64,000 bases of DNA from Actinacidiphila acididurans. Its GTDB lineage: Bacteria > Actinomycetota > Actinomycetes > Streptomycetales > Streptomycetaceae. The translations under genes were made by a program, and so were the position numbers. The notes under the pieces were generated by a model. That model made no database searches. It worked only from the letters and a program-made list of their open reading frames with translations, and was not told the DNA's origin. The stretch covers positions 479,257 to 543,256 of the forward strand of contig NZ_JADKYB010000003.1 of the NCBI RefSeq assembly GCF_016918855.1, given 5' to 3'. Shown in pieces: positions 32,176 through 40,915 of the stretch (position 1 is its first letter; each line of letters starts with the position of its first letter).

Positions 32176-33261
32176 GTGAGCCGAGCCGCACCGGGCACAC
32201 TGGTACGGCCGGTGCCGCGGGGCGCCGGGGCGGCGGGGCCGGACGGGTGGGGCATGGTGGCAGGGGCGGTGGGGGCGGGCGGCCGGTGGCCGCGAATGTC
32301 GGGGCACGCGGAGACGCTGCGCCCCTACGACCTGGTGGTCGCCGCGCTGGTGACCGCCGTCGGCGCGGTGCTGGCGGCGCCCGCGCCGGGCCTCGGACGG
32401 GTGCTCGGCGCCGCCGCGGCGGGGCTGGTGGCCTGCGCCGGCGCCCTGTACGGCGACGACTTCCTCACCCGCGCGGGGGACATCGAGACCAAGCCGTACC
32501 GGCCGATCCCCTCCGGCCGGTTGCGCCCGGGGACCGCGGCCGGCTGCGCGGTCGCCCTGTGGCTGGCCGCGGTGGTCGCCGCCGCCGTGGTCAACTGGCG
32601 CAGCCTGCTCTTCGTCGCGATCGCCGCCGCCGTCCACTACGCCTACGCGCGCCGGCTGAAGGACCGCGGCCTGTGGGGGGACCTGGCGGTCGGCGCCTCC
32701 GGGTGGACCTGTCCGCTGCTGGCCGGGGCCTGCTTCACCGCGTCCTGGCCGCCGCCGCACCTGGCCGTGCCCGCGCTCGCGCTCGGCCTGCAGGGCACGT
32801 TCAGCAACCTGCTGCTGGCCCTGGCCGACCTGCCGTACGACCGGCGCGCGGGCAGCGGCACCCTCCCGGTCCGACGCGGCCCCCGCCTCGCGGTGCGGGT
32901 CCTGGCCGCGCTGGCCGTCGCCGGCTGGACCGCCGCCTGCCTGACCCCCCTCGCCGCCGGGCACCGGCCCACGGCCGCCTTCGTCGTCCTCATGGCCGCG
33001 GCCGCCGTCCTGTCCGCCGCATGTCTGGCCGAACTGCGCGCCCGGCCCGGCCGTCAGCCGCGCCCCGAACGGGCCATCGGCCGCCACCTGTACGAGCGAC
33101 TCGCCCTGCCCGGTGCGCTGTGGGCCCTGAGCGGCCAAGCGGTGGCCGCGGCGACGGTCACCGCGGCCGCCGCCCTGGTCGTACGCCTGGCGCCGCGCCC
33201 CATGCTCGACCCGGGACCGCCCCACCCGGGACCGGTGCAGGAGGCCCCGGCGACCCCGTGA
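32176..33261 (+). CDS. UbiA-family prenyltransferase
   Basis: About 361 residues from GTG 32176. After a Gly/Ala-rich start (~40 residues) there are eight or nine membrane helices. The first aspartate-rich loop reads 'YGDDFLTRAGDIETKPYRP' followed by 'IPSGRL', the UbiA signature, though the canonical NDxxDxxxD is changed to DDxxTxxxD. The second loop is 'LADLPYDRRAGSGTLPVRR'. UbiA enzymes join a prenyl diphosphate to an aromatic or other acceptor in the membrane. No prenyl-chain or aromatic biosynthesis gene lies nearby, so the acceptor is unknown. Confidence 0.85.
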   Translation: MSRAAPGTLVRPVPRGAGAAGPDGWGMVAGAVGAGGRWPRMSGHAETLRPYDLVVAALVTAVGAVLAAPAPGLGRVLGAAAAGLVACAGALYGDDFLTRAGDIETKPYRPIPSGRLRPGTAAGCAVALWLAAVVAAAVVNWRSLLFVAIAAAVHYAYARRLKDRGLWGDLAVGASGWTCPLLAGACFTASWPPPHLAVPALALGLQGTFSNLLLALADLPYDRRAGSGTLPVRRGPRLAVRVLAALAVAGWTAACLTPLAAGHRPTAAFVVLMAAAAVLSAACLAELRARPGRQPRPERAIGRHLYERLALPGALWALSGQAVAAATVTAAAALVVRLAPRPMLDPGPPHPGPVQEAPATP

Positions 33262-33309
33262 CGTCCGCGGCTGTCCGGGCCGTCGCGGCGCCGGGCGATC
33301 GGGGCCGGG

Positions 33310-33897
33310 TCAGGACCTGCCGGTGCCGGTATCGGTCCCAGTGCCGGTGTCCGTGCCCTCGCCGGCCGCGGACAGCAGGCGGATCAGCACGTCGGAGAGC
33401 TGCCGTCGCGCGTCCGCGTCCGTTATCAGGCCGTCCGGGCCGACCATGGTCCGGTCCACCGGGATCCGTACGCAGGCGGTCTCCACGACGCGGGCGCCGG
33501 TGTACGTCAGGACCGTGCGCAGCGTGGCCTCCGCGCCCTGGCCGCGGCCCGGGGCGGCGGCGTTGATCCAGGCGACCGGCTTGTCGCCGATCTCGGTGCC
33601 GCCGACCGTCCAGTCCAGCAGGTTCTTGAACGACCCCGGCAGGGTGCCCGCGTACTCCGGCGCGCAGACCAGGACGGCCGCGGCCCCGTCGATCGCCGCC
33701 CGCAGCGCGGCCACCGGCCCGGGCAGGGGGTCGGTGTCGTCGTCCGGGTTGAAGTGCGGGAGGGCGGCCAGGCCGTCGTAGGCGACGGCGCGGACCTCGG
33801 GGGGCGCCACCTCCTGCGCGGTGCGCAGCACGATCTCGTTGGTGGAGCCGGATCGCAGACTCCCCGACAGCAGCAGGATCACCGGTGGCGTGGCCAT
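33310..33897 (-). CDS. NADPH-dependent FMN reductase
   Basis: 195 residues of flavodoxin-like fold: '[19 protein letters not shown]' (phosphate loop of FMN), '[19 protein letters not shown]' and 'LDWTVGG', the classic NAD(P)H:FMN reductase signature. It supplies reduced FMN or reduces quinone-like compounds in the cytosol. The last ~15 residues are a Thr/Gly/Asp repeat ([12 protein letters not shown]), unusual for the family and similar in style to the acidic repeat that ends the metallophosphoesterase at 29751. Confidence 0.9.
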   Translation of the reverse strand: MATPPVILLLSGSLRSGSTNEIVLRTAQEVAPPEVRAVAYDGLAALPHFNPDDDTDPLPGPVAALRAAIDGAAAVLVCAPEYAGTLPGSFKNLLDWTVGGTEIGDKPVAWINAAAPGRGQGAEATLRTVLTYTGARVVETACVRIPVDRTMVGPDGLITDADARRQLSDVLIRLLSAAGEGTDTGTGTDTGTGRS

Positions 33898-33986
33898 GCG
33901 CCCAAACCTACCTGCCGGGTACGACAGTCCGGCCGGGCCCCGGCTCGCCCGCCGTCCGCCGGGGACGGGTTCACCGGGCGCGAGAT

Positions 33987-34040
33987 TTGACCGTACGCGG
34001 ACAGGAATTTTACGTGGCTGTCTATGCGCGTTGACCGTAC
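33987..34040 (+). promoter_or_regulatory. TTGACCGTAC direct repeat upstream of the secreted protein gene
   Basis: TTGACCGTAC occurs at 33987-33996 and 34031-34040 in the A/T-richer stretch before the secreted protein at 34136. Each contains a -35-like TTGACC, so these may be two promoters or a repeated regulator site 44 bases apart. Confidence 0.4.
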
Positions 34041-34135
34041 ACCGTCACACTCCCTGTGAAGACGCCCCTTCTCGTGTCCCCCCACACGGCACGCATCCGA
34101 CCCTCGCCCGTCCTGCCCCGCCCCGGGAGGCGCTC

Positions 34136-35320
34136 GTGCTCAGGAAATGGTGGAAGTATCTGGCCGCGGCAGTGGTCGTCGCGCTGGCGGTGGTGGTGCC
34201 GCTGACCGCCGGTAACAGCAGCGCGGGGGCCCGGTATCACTCGACCCCCGACGCCGAGGAGCACGAGGAGGTGGTGGCGCACAAGGCGGCCACCACCGGG
34301 AGCTGCGGCGTGGAGCGGTGGTCGGTGAAGACCGGCACGGACGCCGACGCCGGGCTGATCAACCTCGGGACCACCACCGCGACCACGATCGCGGCGCTGG
34401 ACGCCGTCGCCAAGCCCGCGTCCCTGCCCGACAACAACCGGATCAAGCCGACCGAGACGACCCTGTACAAGCTGTCGGGGACCCTGACGCAGTACAAGCT
34501 CGAAGCCGACTCGGACTACCACCTGGTGCTCAGCGACGGCGCCGGGCACACCATGATCGGCGAGATCCCGGACCCGGCGTGCGTGGGTGCGGGCAGCCGG
34601 CTGATGACGGGGATCCAGAAGGCGCGCGGCGAATTCGACGCCAAATACAGCGCCACCGGCAGCTTCCAGACGGCGAACGTGCCCGTGACCGTCACCGGCG
34701 TCGGCTTCTTCGACTTCGACCACGGCCAGACCGGGGTCGCGCCCAACGCCATCGAACTGCACGCCGTGCAGGACATCCAGTTCGGCGGCGGCACCACCAC
34801 AGGCGGCACCACGGGAGGTACGACGGGCGGCACCACCGGATCCACCACCGGCGGCACCGGCTGCACCCCGGCCCAACTGCTCGGCAACCCCGGCTTCGAG
34901 ACCGGCACCGCCGCCCCCTGGACCGCGGCGTCCGGCGTGATCAGCAACAATGCCGCCGAGACCGCCCACGGCGGCAACTGGTACGCCTGGCTGGACGGCT
35001 ACGGCACCACGCACACCGACACACTCTCCCAGACGGTGACGATCCCGGCCGCGTGCACCTCGGCCACCTTCACCTACTGGCTGCACATCGACACCGCCGA
35101 GACCAGCACGAGCACGCAGTACGACAAGCTCACCGTCCAGGCGAACTCCACCACCCTGGCGACGTACTCCAACCTCAACGCCACCACCGGCTACGTGCAG
35201 AAGAGCGTGAACCTGTCCTCGTACGCCGGCCAGGGCGTCACCCTGAAGTTCACCGGCGCCGAGGACTCCACGCTCCAGACGTCCTTCGTCGTCGACGACA
35301 CCGCGGTCAACGTGAGCTGA
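34136..35320 (+). CDS. Secreted protein with OB-like domain, Gly/Thr linker and beta-jelly-roll domain
   Basis: 394 residues from GTG 34136 (GGGAGG 5 bases upstream). A basic start and hydrophobic signal '[19 protein letters not shown]' lead into an extracellular domain ('[18 protein letters not shown]', '[19 protein letters not shown]'), then a Gly/Thr linker of GGTT-type repeats (~residues 220-245), then a carbohydrate-binding-like sandwich ('[17 protein letters not shown]', '[13 protein letters not shown]'). The layout suggests an extracellular binding protein, possibly with a saccharide or nucleic-acid partner, but no catalytic site is seen. Confidence 0.7.
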   Translation: MLRKWWKYLAAAVVVALAVVVPLTAGNSSAGARYHSTPDAEEHEEVVAHKAATTGSCGVERWSVKTGTDADAGLINLGTTTATTIAALDAVAKPASLPDNNRIKPTETTLYKLSGTLTQYKLEADSDYHLVLSDGAGHTMIGEIPDPACVGAGSRLMTGIQKARGEFDAKYSATGSFQTANVPVTVTGVGFFDFDHGQTGVAPNAIELHAVQDIQFGGGTTTGGTTGGTTGGTTGSTTGGTGCTPAQLLGNPGFETGTAAPWTAASGVISNNAAETAHGGNWYAWLDGYGTTHTDTLSQTVTIPAACTSATFTYWLHIDTAETSTSTQYDKLTVQANSTTLATYSNLNATTGYVQKSVNLSSYAGQGVTLKFTGAEDSTLQTSFVVDDTAVNVS

Positions 35321-35354
35321 CGCGCGGCGGACCGGGCGGCGGCGCCCGGGCGGG

Positions 35355-35993
35355 TCAGGCCGTGGCCGAGGGCCCGGCGGTCTCACCTGCCGGGGCCGCC
35401 GCCACGGCCGCCTGTCCCGTGCCGGGCGCCGCCGCGACCGCGTCGAGGGCGGCGTGCAGGAGCGGGATCAGCTGTTCGGTCTCCGGCCGGTTCAGCTCGG
35501 TGTGGCCGAGCACCATCCGGCTCAGCAGCACCCCCGAACAGATGGCGATCAGCAGGGCCGAGCGGGCCACGGTGTCGCTGCCGGGCAGCGCGTCGGCGAG
35601 CCGGCGCTGGTAGTTGCGCTGGATGCTGTCCCGCATGATGGCCGCGGCCCGCTCGTTCGAGGCCGAGCGCAGGGTGAGCAGCAGGCCGTCGTGCGCCGAG
35701 CTGTCCGGGTCCATCAGCAGGGCGCGCGCCGCCTGCGCGTTGAGCTCGGGCGTCATCATCAGCGACTTCTCGTAGGCCACGTCGACGACCTCGGCGAACA
35801 GGCCTTCCTTCGACCCGAAGTACCGGGTGATCAGCCGGGTGTCGACATCCGCCGCGCGGGCGATCTCGCGTACCCCGGCCCCGTCGTACCCCAGGCGGGT
35901 GAAGGCCTCGCGGGCGGCGCGCACGATGGCGGCCCGGGTCGCGGCGGCGTCCTTGCGGCGGGGTTCTGCGGGGGGCAGGTCGTCCTGGCTCAT
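35355..35993 (-). CDS. TetR-family transcriptional regulator
   Basis: 212 residues from ATG 35993. The helix-turn-helix is 'VREIARAADVDTRLITRYF' followed by 'GSKEGLFAEVVD'; the C-terminal helices ('AAAIMRDSIQRNYQRRL', 'LLIAICSGVLLSRMVLG') would bind the ligand. It is divergent from the aldo/keto reductase with two matching dyads in the gap, so it is almost certainly its repressor and autorepressor. The C-terminal tail is Ala/Gly-rich. Confidence 0.9.
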   Translation of the reverse strand: MSQDDLPPAEPRRKDAAATRAAIVRAAREAFTRLGYDGAGVREIARAADVDTRLITRYFGSKEGLFAEVVDVAYEKSLMMTPELNAQAARALLMDPDSSAHDGLLLTLRSASNERAAAIMRDSIQRNYQRRLADALPGSDTVARSALLIAICSGVLLSRMVLGHTELNRPETEQLIPLLHAALDAVAAAPGTGQAAVAAAPAGETAGPSATA

Positions 35994-36041
35994 ACCGCAA
36001 GGGTACGAGGCGGTGGCACGCCGTATCCGGCCCCGGTTGCA

Positions 36042-36083
36042 TGTCCACGAGTGAGGACATACGCTTGTCCACGGTTGTGGACA
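36042..36083. promoter_or_regulatory. Two TGTCCAC-n4-GTGGACA operator sites
   Basis: TGTCCAC-GGTT-GTGGACA (36066-36083) is a perfect 7-bp dyad. TGTCCAC-GAGT-GAGGACA (36042-36059) is the same 18-bp site with one mismatch. Start to start is 24 bp. They lie between the divergent TetR and aldo/keto reductase genes and are very likely the TetR operators. Confidence 0.75.
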
Positions 36084-36138
36084 TGGTCGCCGTCCCGGGC
36101 GGCCGCACCGTACGAAACGAAGATCACGAGGCTTTCCC

Positions 36139-37146
36139 ATGCCCATTCCCCAGCGCGTACTCGGCACCGCGGGCCCGGCGGTCGGCGCCGTCGGCTACGG
36201 AGCGATGAGCTTCGCCCGTCCCTACGGGCAGACCGAGGAGCACACCACCGACTCCGGCGCCGACGCCCTGATCGGCCGGGCCCTCGAACTCGGCGTCACC
36301 CTGATCGACACCGCCGACCTCTACGGCGACAGCGAGGAGATCATCGGCAAGGCCGTGGCCGGCCGCCGGGACAAGGTGGTCATCGCCACCAAGTTCGGGA
36401 TCGTCCGCGGGATCACCCCCGACGGGCCGCCGCCGGTCATCAACGGCCGCCCCGAGTACGTCCGCGAACGCATCGAGCGCTCGCTGACCCGACTCGGCAC
36501 CGACCACGTGGATCTGTACTACCAGCACCGCGTCGACCCCGACGTCCCGATCGAGGAGACCGTCGGCGCCATGGCCGCCCTCGTCACCGAGGGCAAGGTC
36601 CGCTTCATCGGGCTCAGCGAGGCGGCGCCCGACACCATCCGCCGCGCGCACGCCGTGCACCCCGTCTCGGCGGTCCAGACCGAATGGTCGCCGTGGTCGC
36701 GCGACATCGAGAGCGAGGTCTTCCCGCTGTGCCGTGAACTCGGCATCGCCGTCGTGCCCTACAGCCCGCTCGGCAGGGGCATGCTCACCGGCCGGATCAC
36801 CTCCCTGGCCGACCTGCCGGAGAACGACTACCGCCGCAGGATGCCGCGCTTCGCGCAGCAGGCATTCGACGCCAACCTCGCCGCCGTCGAGGCGGTACGG
36901 GAGATCGCCGGCGCCCACGCGGCCGCTCCGGGCCAGGTCGCCCTGGCCTGGCTGATGGCCAAGGCCCCCGACGTGGTCCCGATCCCCGGCACCCTCCACG
37001 TCTCCCGCCTGGAGGAGAACACCGCGGCCGCCGACCTCGTGCTGACCCCCGAGGAGATCGCCCGCCTGGACGCCCTCCCCGTCGCCGGCGCCCGCGAGAG
37101 CGAACTGGGCCACAACTGGTCCTACGGCGTCACGCCCCGCCCCTGA
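36139..37146 (+). CDS. Aldo/keto reductase
   Basis: 335 residues, (beta/alpha)8 barrel. Active-site residues: Asp and Tyr in '[14 protein letters not shown]', Lys in 'VVIATKFG', His in 'DLYYQHRVD'. The NADPH site appears as '[14 protein letters not shown]' and the C-terminal '[16 protein letters not shown]'. It resembles the AKR13-like group (plant/bacterial aldehyde and xenobiotic reductases). It reduces carbonyls with NADPH; substrate unknown. ATG 36139 follows the TetR operators. Confidence 0.92.
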   Translation: MPIPQRVLGTAGPAVGAVGYGAMSFARPYGQTEEHTTDSGADALIGRALELGVTLIDTADLYGDSEEIIGKAVAGRRDKVVIATKFGIVRGITPDGPPPVINGRPEYVRERIERSLTRLGTDHVDLYYQHRVDPDVPIEETVGAMAALVTEGKVRFIGLSEAAPDTIRRAHAVHPVSAVQTEWSPWSRDIESEVFPLCRELGIAVVPYSPLGRGMLTGRITSLADLPENDYRRRMPRFAQQAFDANLAAVEAVREIAGAHAAAPGQVALAWLMAKAPDVVPIPGTLHVSRLEENTAAADLVLTPEEIARLDALPVAGARESELGHNWSYGVTPRP

Positions 37147-37172
37147 CGGCCCGTTTCACTGCTGCCCGACCG

Positions 37173-37952
37173 TTACTTCACCACCACCGCGTCGCCCGTC
37201 GCGATGGCCGACTGGGTGGTGACGGCTCCGGCGTAGACGTAGCGCCACGTGCCGGACGCGGTCGCCGTGGCCGTCGTCCGCAGCGCACCGGTGGTGCTCG
37301 AGGTGACGGTCTTGACGTTCACGAAGGAAGTGGCGCCGCTGCGGCGGAACTGGAGCGTGACCGGCTGCTTGCCGAAGCTCGCCCAGCGGCCGGTCTTCCA
37401 GTCGGCCCGGTTGAGCTGGCCGGTGACGGTCAGGGTGCCGCCCTTGCGCACCGGCTCGGGTTCGGCGTTCACCGTCACCGTGGCCTGCCGCTTGAAGGTG
37501 AAGACGGCGGCCTTCGCCTTGAACGCCGTCCCGCCGTCCTTGGCCGTGACCAGGACCGCGGTGTACCAGGCGCCGGCCTGGCTGTTGTCACCCAGGTCCG
37601 AGTGCGAATTGACCGTCACGCTGAAGGTGCACACCGAGGTGGTGGCCGAGGCCGCCTTGCAGGTGGCCGACGGGTTGCCCGGGTCACGCACGTCGGCGGC
37701 CGTGGGCACCAGGCCGTAGGACTCCAGGGCCCGGGGCCAGGGCAGGAGCTTGACGCCCTTGATGCCCGAGTTGTCGCTGACAGTCGTGGAGAACGTGAAG
37801 GTCTTCGTGGTGTTCGGGCCGAACACCAGCGAGGAGGCCGAGGTTTTGCCGATCACCGGCGCGGGGTTGGTGGCCGCGGAAGCCGCCGGGGCGGCCAGAC
37901 CGGTCACAGCAAGGGCGCCGACCAGGGCCGGCGCCGCTACGCGAATGCGCAT
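37173..37952 (-). CDS. Secreted protein of unknown function
   Basis: 259 residues with a Sec signal peptide (Arg-rich start, hydrophobic 'ALVGALAVTGLAAPAASA'). The N-terminal domain ('LVFGPNTTKTFTFSTTVSD', 'SGIKGVKLLPWPRALESYG') has two Cys (in 'ATCKAASATTSVCTFSV') likely to be disulphide bonded. The C-terminal ~90 residues are an Ig-like/bacterial-polysaccharide-binding-like domain ('GGTLTVTGQLNRADWKTG', 'VTLQFRRSG', 'WRYVYAGAVTTQSAIATGD'). This resembles a family of extracellular Streptomyces proteins of unknown role. A hairpin lies in its 5' leader. Confidence 0.7.
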   Translation of the reverse strand: MRIRVAAPALVGALAVTGLAAPAASAATNPAPVIGKTSASSLVFGPNTTKTFTFSTTVSDNSGIKGVKLLPWPRALESYGLVPTAADVRDPGNPSATCKAASATTSVCTFSVTVNSHSDLGDNSQAGAWYTAVLVTAKDGGTAFKAKAAVFTFKRQATVTVNAEPEPVRKGGTLTVTGQLNRADWKTGRWASFGKQPVTLQFRRSGATSFVNVKTVTSSTTGALRTTATATASGTWRYVYAGAVTTQSAIATGDAVVVK

Positions 37953-37970
37953 GATGCTCCATCATCCGAG

Positions 37971-37990
37971 ACCCCGCAGGACTGCGGGGT
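37971..37990. promoter_or_regulatory. Hairpin in the 5' leader of the secreted protein gene
   Basis: ACCCCGCAG-GA-CTGCGGGGT is a 9-bp perfect dyad with a 2-base centre, 19 bases before the minus-strand start at 37952. It could be a terminator of upstream transcription or a leader-RNA hairpin. A TACGATCGTA palindrome lies just upstream at 38007-38016. Confidence 0.45.
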
Positions 37991-38120
37991 TCCTGTGCAC
38001 ATTCAATACGATCGTAATTCCGCTGCGTGCACGGGTACTTACTCCGCGCGTCGCGTCACCGCCACCGCTCGCGATGCCCGGCTTTCCGGCGGCATCCGGG
38101 CCCGGGCCCGCGCCCGTGTC

Positions 38121-38310
38121 TCAAGGAAGCGATGCGGCGATCACGGTGCCGGCGCGGGTGAGGGCCGCGGCCAGGGCCGGGAGCGACCGGGAAGGGGCGG
38201 CCAGGGCGCACAGGGCCGCGACGGGAGCGCCCGCACCCGTGGGGATGACGGGCACGGCGGCGCAGTTGACCTCGGGACGACACTCTCCCGGTCGAAGGCC
38301 GCGCCACGCC
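38121..38310 (-). pseudogene. IclR-type regulator C-terminal relic
   Basis: About 60 codons match the last part of the IclR effector domain: 'GECRPEVNCAAVPVIPTGA', 'PVAALCALAAP', 'LAAALTRAGTVIAASL'. The Arg-Pro-Glu-Val-x-Cys-xAxPV pattern is the typical start of the final strand set of IclR proteins. No DNA-binding domain or N-terminal half of the effector domain is present and there is no plausible start, so this is a truncated remnant just upstream of the aldehyde dehydrogenase end. Confidence 0.55.
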
Positions 38311-38397
38311 CCCGGTGCGGCGGGTAAGGGGCCCGATGGCAACCGGCGAGCGGCTCGGCGGCGGCCCGGCGGCGGCCCGGCGGCGGTCCACCGGCGG

Positions 38398-39840
38398 TCA
38401 GACGCCGATCGTCAGGGCCTCAGTGAAGCCCAGGATCCCCTCGGCCCCGCCGAGTTCGCGGCCCGTGCCGGAAGACTTGAAGCCGCCGTAGGGAGCGGCG
38501 AAATCGAAGTCGATCGCGCTGTTCACCGTCTGTGAGCCCGCGCGCACCCGGCTCGCGACGGCGACCGCCTCCTCCTGCGGACCGAAGACGGCCCCGGAGA
38601 GCCCGAAAGGCGTGTCGTTGGCGATCCGGACCGCCTCGTCCACCGTGTCGTAGGCGATCACGCAGATCACCGGGCCGAAGATCTCCTCCTGCGCGATGCG
38701 CATGCCGTTGTCGACGCCGGTGAAGACGGTGGGCCGCAGGTAGTAACCGCGCGCCGGGCCGTCCGGGCGGGTGCCGCCGTACGCCGCCGTGGCGCCCTCC
38801 TCCGCGCCGAGCCGGACGTACGACAGGACCCGCTCGTACTGCCGCCGGGACACCAGGGGACCCATGGTGGTCGCGGGGTCGAACGGGTCGCCGACGACCA
38901 CCGCGTCGAGCGCCTCGGTGTAGCCGGCCATGAACTCCTCGTGCCGGGCGCGGGGCACCAGGACCCGGCTGAGCAGGGAGCACGCCTGCCCGGAGTTGAT
39001 GGTGGTGCCGGTCACCAGGGCCGGCATGGCGGCGGCCAGGTCGGCGTCGGGCAGCACGACGGCCGCCGACTTGCCGCCGAGCTCGAGGGTCACCCGCTTG
39101 ACGTCCCGGGCGGCGATCCCTGCGACGCGCTGCCCGGTCGCCGTGCTGCCGGTGAACGAGATCTTGTCGACGCCCGGGTGGGCGACCAGGTACTCCGATC
39201 CCTCGCGGTCGGCCGGGAGCACGCTCACCACCCCCTCGGCCAGGCCCGCCGCGTCGAAGGCATCGGCCAGCACGAAGGAGTCGTACGCCGTCTCCGGCGC
39301 GGGCTTGACCAGGACGGGGCAGCCGGCGAGCAGCGCCGGTACGACCTTCTGCAGGGCCAGGAACAGCGGCGCGTTCCACGGGACGACGGCCGCGACCACG
39401 CCCACCGGCACGCGCCGCACGATGCTGGGCCGGAACACGCCCGGGACGTGCTCCTCGAACGGCAGGCCCGCCGCGACCGAGGCGAGGTAGCGGGTCAGGC
39501 CCACCGCGCCGTCCACCTCGCTGGGCCGGTTGACCGGCGCGCCCATCTCATTGGTCACCGCGGTGGCGATCTCCGCTCCGCGCGCCTCCACGGCGTCGGC
39601 GAAGCGCAGCAGCGCCTTGGCCCGCTCGGCGGGCGGCACCGACGCCCAGGTGCCGGAGTCCGCGACGCGCCGCGCGGCCGTCACGGCCGCGTCGATCTCG
39701 GCGCGGCCCGCTTCCTGGACGCGGTAGACGAGCTGCTCGGTGGACGGGGACACGATGTCGATCCAGCGGCCACTGGTCGCGGGGATCCAGCGTCCGGCGA
39801 CGTAGACCGTGTCGCGGGTGTCGATGAGGGTGCCGGTCAT
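38398..39840 (-). CDS. NAD(P)-dependent aldehyde dehydrogenase
   Basis: 480 residues. The family's catalytic Cys is Cys287 in 'NSGQACSLLSR', and the general-base Glu is in 'VTLELGGKS'; the nucleotide loop has 'FTGSTATGQRVA' and the Asn/Lys site 'VVPWNAPLFLAL' with 'LVKPAPETA'. The C-terminal 'PYGGFKSSGTGRELG' completes the match. It oxidises an aldehyde to an acid. ATG 39840 has AAAGGA 8 bases upstream. It is divergent from the TetR gene and its operator set, so it is a likely TetR target. Confidence 0.93.
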   Translation of the reverse strand: MTGTLIDTRDTVYVAGRWIPATSGRWIDIVSPSTEQLVYRVQEAGRAEIDAAVTAARRVADSGTWASVPPAERAKALLRFADAVEARGAEIATAVTNEMGAPVNRPSEVDGAVGLTRYLASVAAGLPFEEHVPGVFRPSIVRRVPVGVVAAVVPWNAPLFLALQKVVPALLAGCPVLVKPAPETAYDSFVLADAFDAAGLAEGVVSVLPADREGSEYLVAHPGVDKISFTGSTATGQRVAGIAARDVKRVTLELGGKSAAVVLPDADLAAAMPALVTGTTINSGQACSLLSRVLVPRARHEEFMAGYTEALDAVVVGDPFDPATTMGPLVSRRQYERVLSYVRLGAEEGATAAYGGTRPDGPARGYYLRPTVFTGVDNGMRIAQEEIFGPVICVIAYDTVDEAVRIANDTPFGLSGAVFGPQEEAVAVASRVRAGSQTVNSAIDFDFAAPYGGFKSSGTGRELGGAEGILGFTEALTIGV

Positions 39841-39971
39841 GGCGGGGGTCCTTTCAGGACGGGGGTTCACGGATTCGTTCGTACGGAGGTCGCGGGCCGA
39901 TGAGGGCCGGCCGCGGGCCGGGAAGGGCGGCCGGGTCCTGACCGGGGGCGGTCCGCCGCACACCAGCGACT

Positions 39972-40031
39972 GTAGGCACTGCCTACGAGAGTAGTCAATG
40001 CCTACGAAAGTTGTCGCCGCCTACGCGGTGG
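39972..40031. promoter_or_regulatory. Three GCCTACG boxes, period 19, plus dyads between ALDH and TetR
   Basis: GCCTACG starts at 39981, 40000 and 40019, exactly 19 bases apart. The first is the right arm of a perfect dyad GTAGGCA-C-TGCCTAC (39972-39986) and also opens CTAC-GAGA-GTAG. The set lies between the divergent aldehyde dehydrogenase and TetR starts, and suggests several TetR dimers bound to one DNA face. Confidence 0.65.
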
Positions 40032-40045
40032 TCTAGCCTGACGCC

Positions 40046-40657
40046 ATGCAGGCCATCCCGTACCGCCGCAGCAACCTCCGCGAAGCCGTCCTCGACCGTG
40101 CCGCCGCCGCCATCGAGGAGACCGGGTTCGACGGGATCTCGCTGCGGCAGATCGCCCGGGACCTCGGCGTCAGCCACGCCGCGCCCAACCGCTACTTCCC
40201 CGACCGCCAGACGCTGCGTACGGCGCTCGTCCGCCACGGGCTCGCCGAACTCGGCGACCGGCTCGCGGCCGCCACGACGGATCCCGGCGCCGACTTCGGC
40301 GGCCGGCTGACCGCGTTCGCCGCGGCCTTCGTCGGCTACGCGGCCGCCCACCCGGCGCTCACCTCACTCGTCCTGGCCACCACCAGCGACGACTCGGCGG
40401 AGGGGGACGAGCTCAACGAGATCAAGCAGCGCACCTTCGGCGCGGCCATCGCCCTGCTCGACGACGCCCACCGGGAGGGAATCGTCGTCGGCGACCCGGA
40501 CCGCGTCGCCATGGCGATCCTCGCCGTCATCCAGGGCCTGGCCACCATGGTCGCCGGCGGCAGCATCGGCGACCGCCCGGTCGACACAGTGGTGACCGGC
40601 ACCGTCGACGTCCTGCTGCACGGCCTGCTCCCGCGCCCGGAGCCCCCGGCGACGTAG
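40046..40657 (+). CDS. TetR-family transcriptional regulator
   Basis: 203 residues. The helix-turn-helix is 'LRQIARDLGVSHAAPNRYF' with 'PDRQTLRTALVRHGLAELG' after it; the C-terminal domain is TetR_C_33-like ('TFGAAIALLDDAHREGIVV', 'AMAILAVIQGLATMVAGG'). Divergent from the aldehyde dehydrogenase with the repeated GCCTACG boxes in the gap, so it probably represses both genes. Confidence 0.9.
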   Translation: MQAIPYRRSNLREAVLDRAAAAIEETGFDGISLRQIARDLGVSHAAPNRYFPDRQTLRTALVRHGLAELGDRLAAATTDPGADFGGRLTAFAAAFVGYAAAHPALTSLVLATTSDDSAEGDELNEIKQRTFGAAIALLDDAHREGIVVGDPDRVAMAILAVIQGLATMVAGGSIGDRPVDTVVTGTVDVLLHGLLPRPEPPAT

Positions 40658-40708
40658 CGGACGGGCACATTGGGCCTGAAAGCAGCGGCGACGGCGACGG
40701 CAGCAGAA

Positions 40709-40851
40709 GCGCCGCCGGCCTGTCCGCGTGGGATCCGGCCGGGGGCAAGCTCCTGGGCGTGGTTCCCGGTTTCTTCCCCGCGCATCACCACCCGGGTGCC
40801 GGGCAGTTCGTGGAGGTCGCCGGCGACGTGGTCCGGGTGTGGACGGCGTGA
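40709..40851 (+). pseudogene. Possible C-terminal gene relic
   Basis: In the gap between the TetR and GH92 genes a short + strand frame reads 'LSAWDPAGGKLLGVVPGFF', 'HHHPGAGQFVEVAGDVVRV', 'WTA' and stops at 40851. It looks like a protein C-terminus rather than random GC-rich DNA, but has no start and no recognised family. Confidence 0.3.
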
Positions 40852-40915
40852 GCGGAGATGTGGCCGGGGCCGCCGCGTTTGCGCGTGGCGGCCCCGGGCT
40901 CGTGGTCGGCGGGTG

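Noticed and set aside
39972..40031. CRISPR-like short repeats of 19-base period
   Set aside because: Repeats are only 7-9 bases conserved, three copies, no spacers or cas genes; they fit TetR operators.
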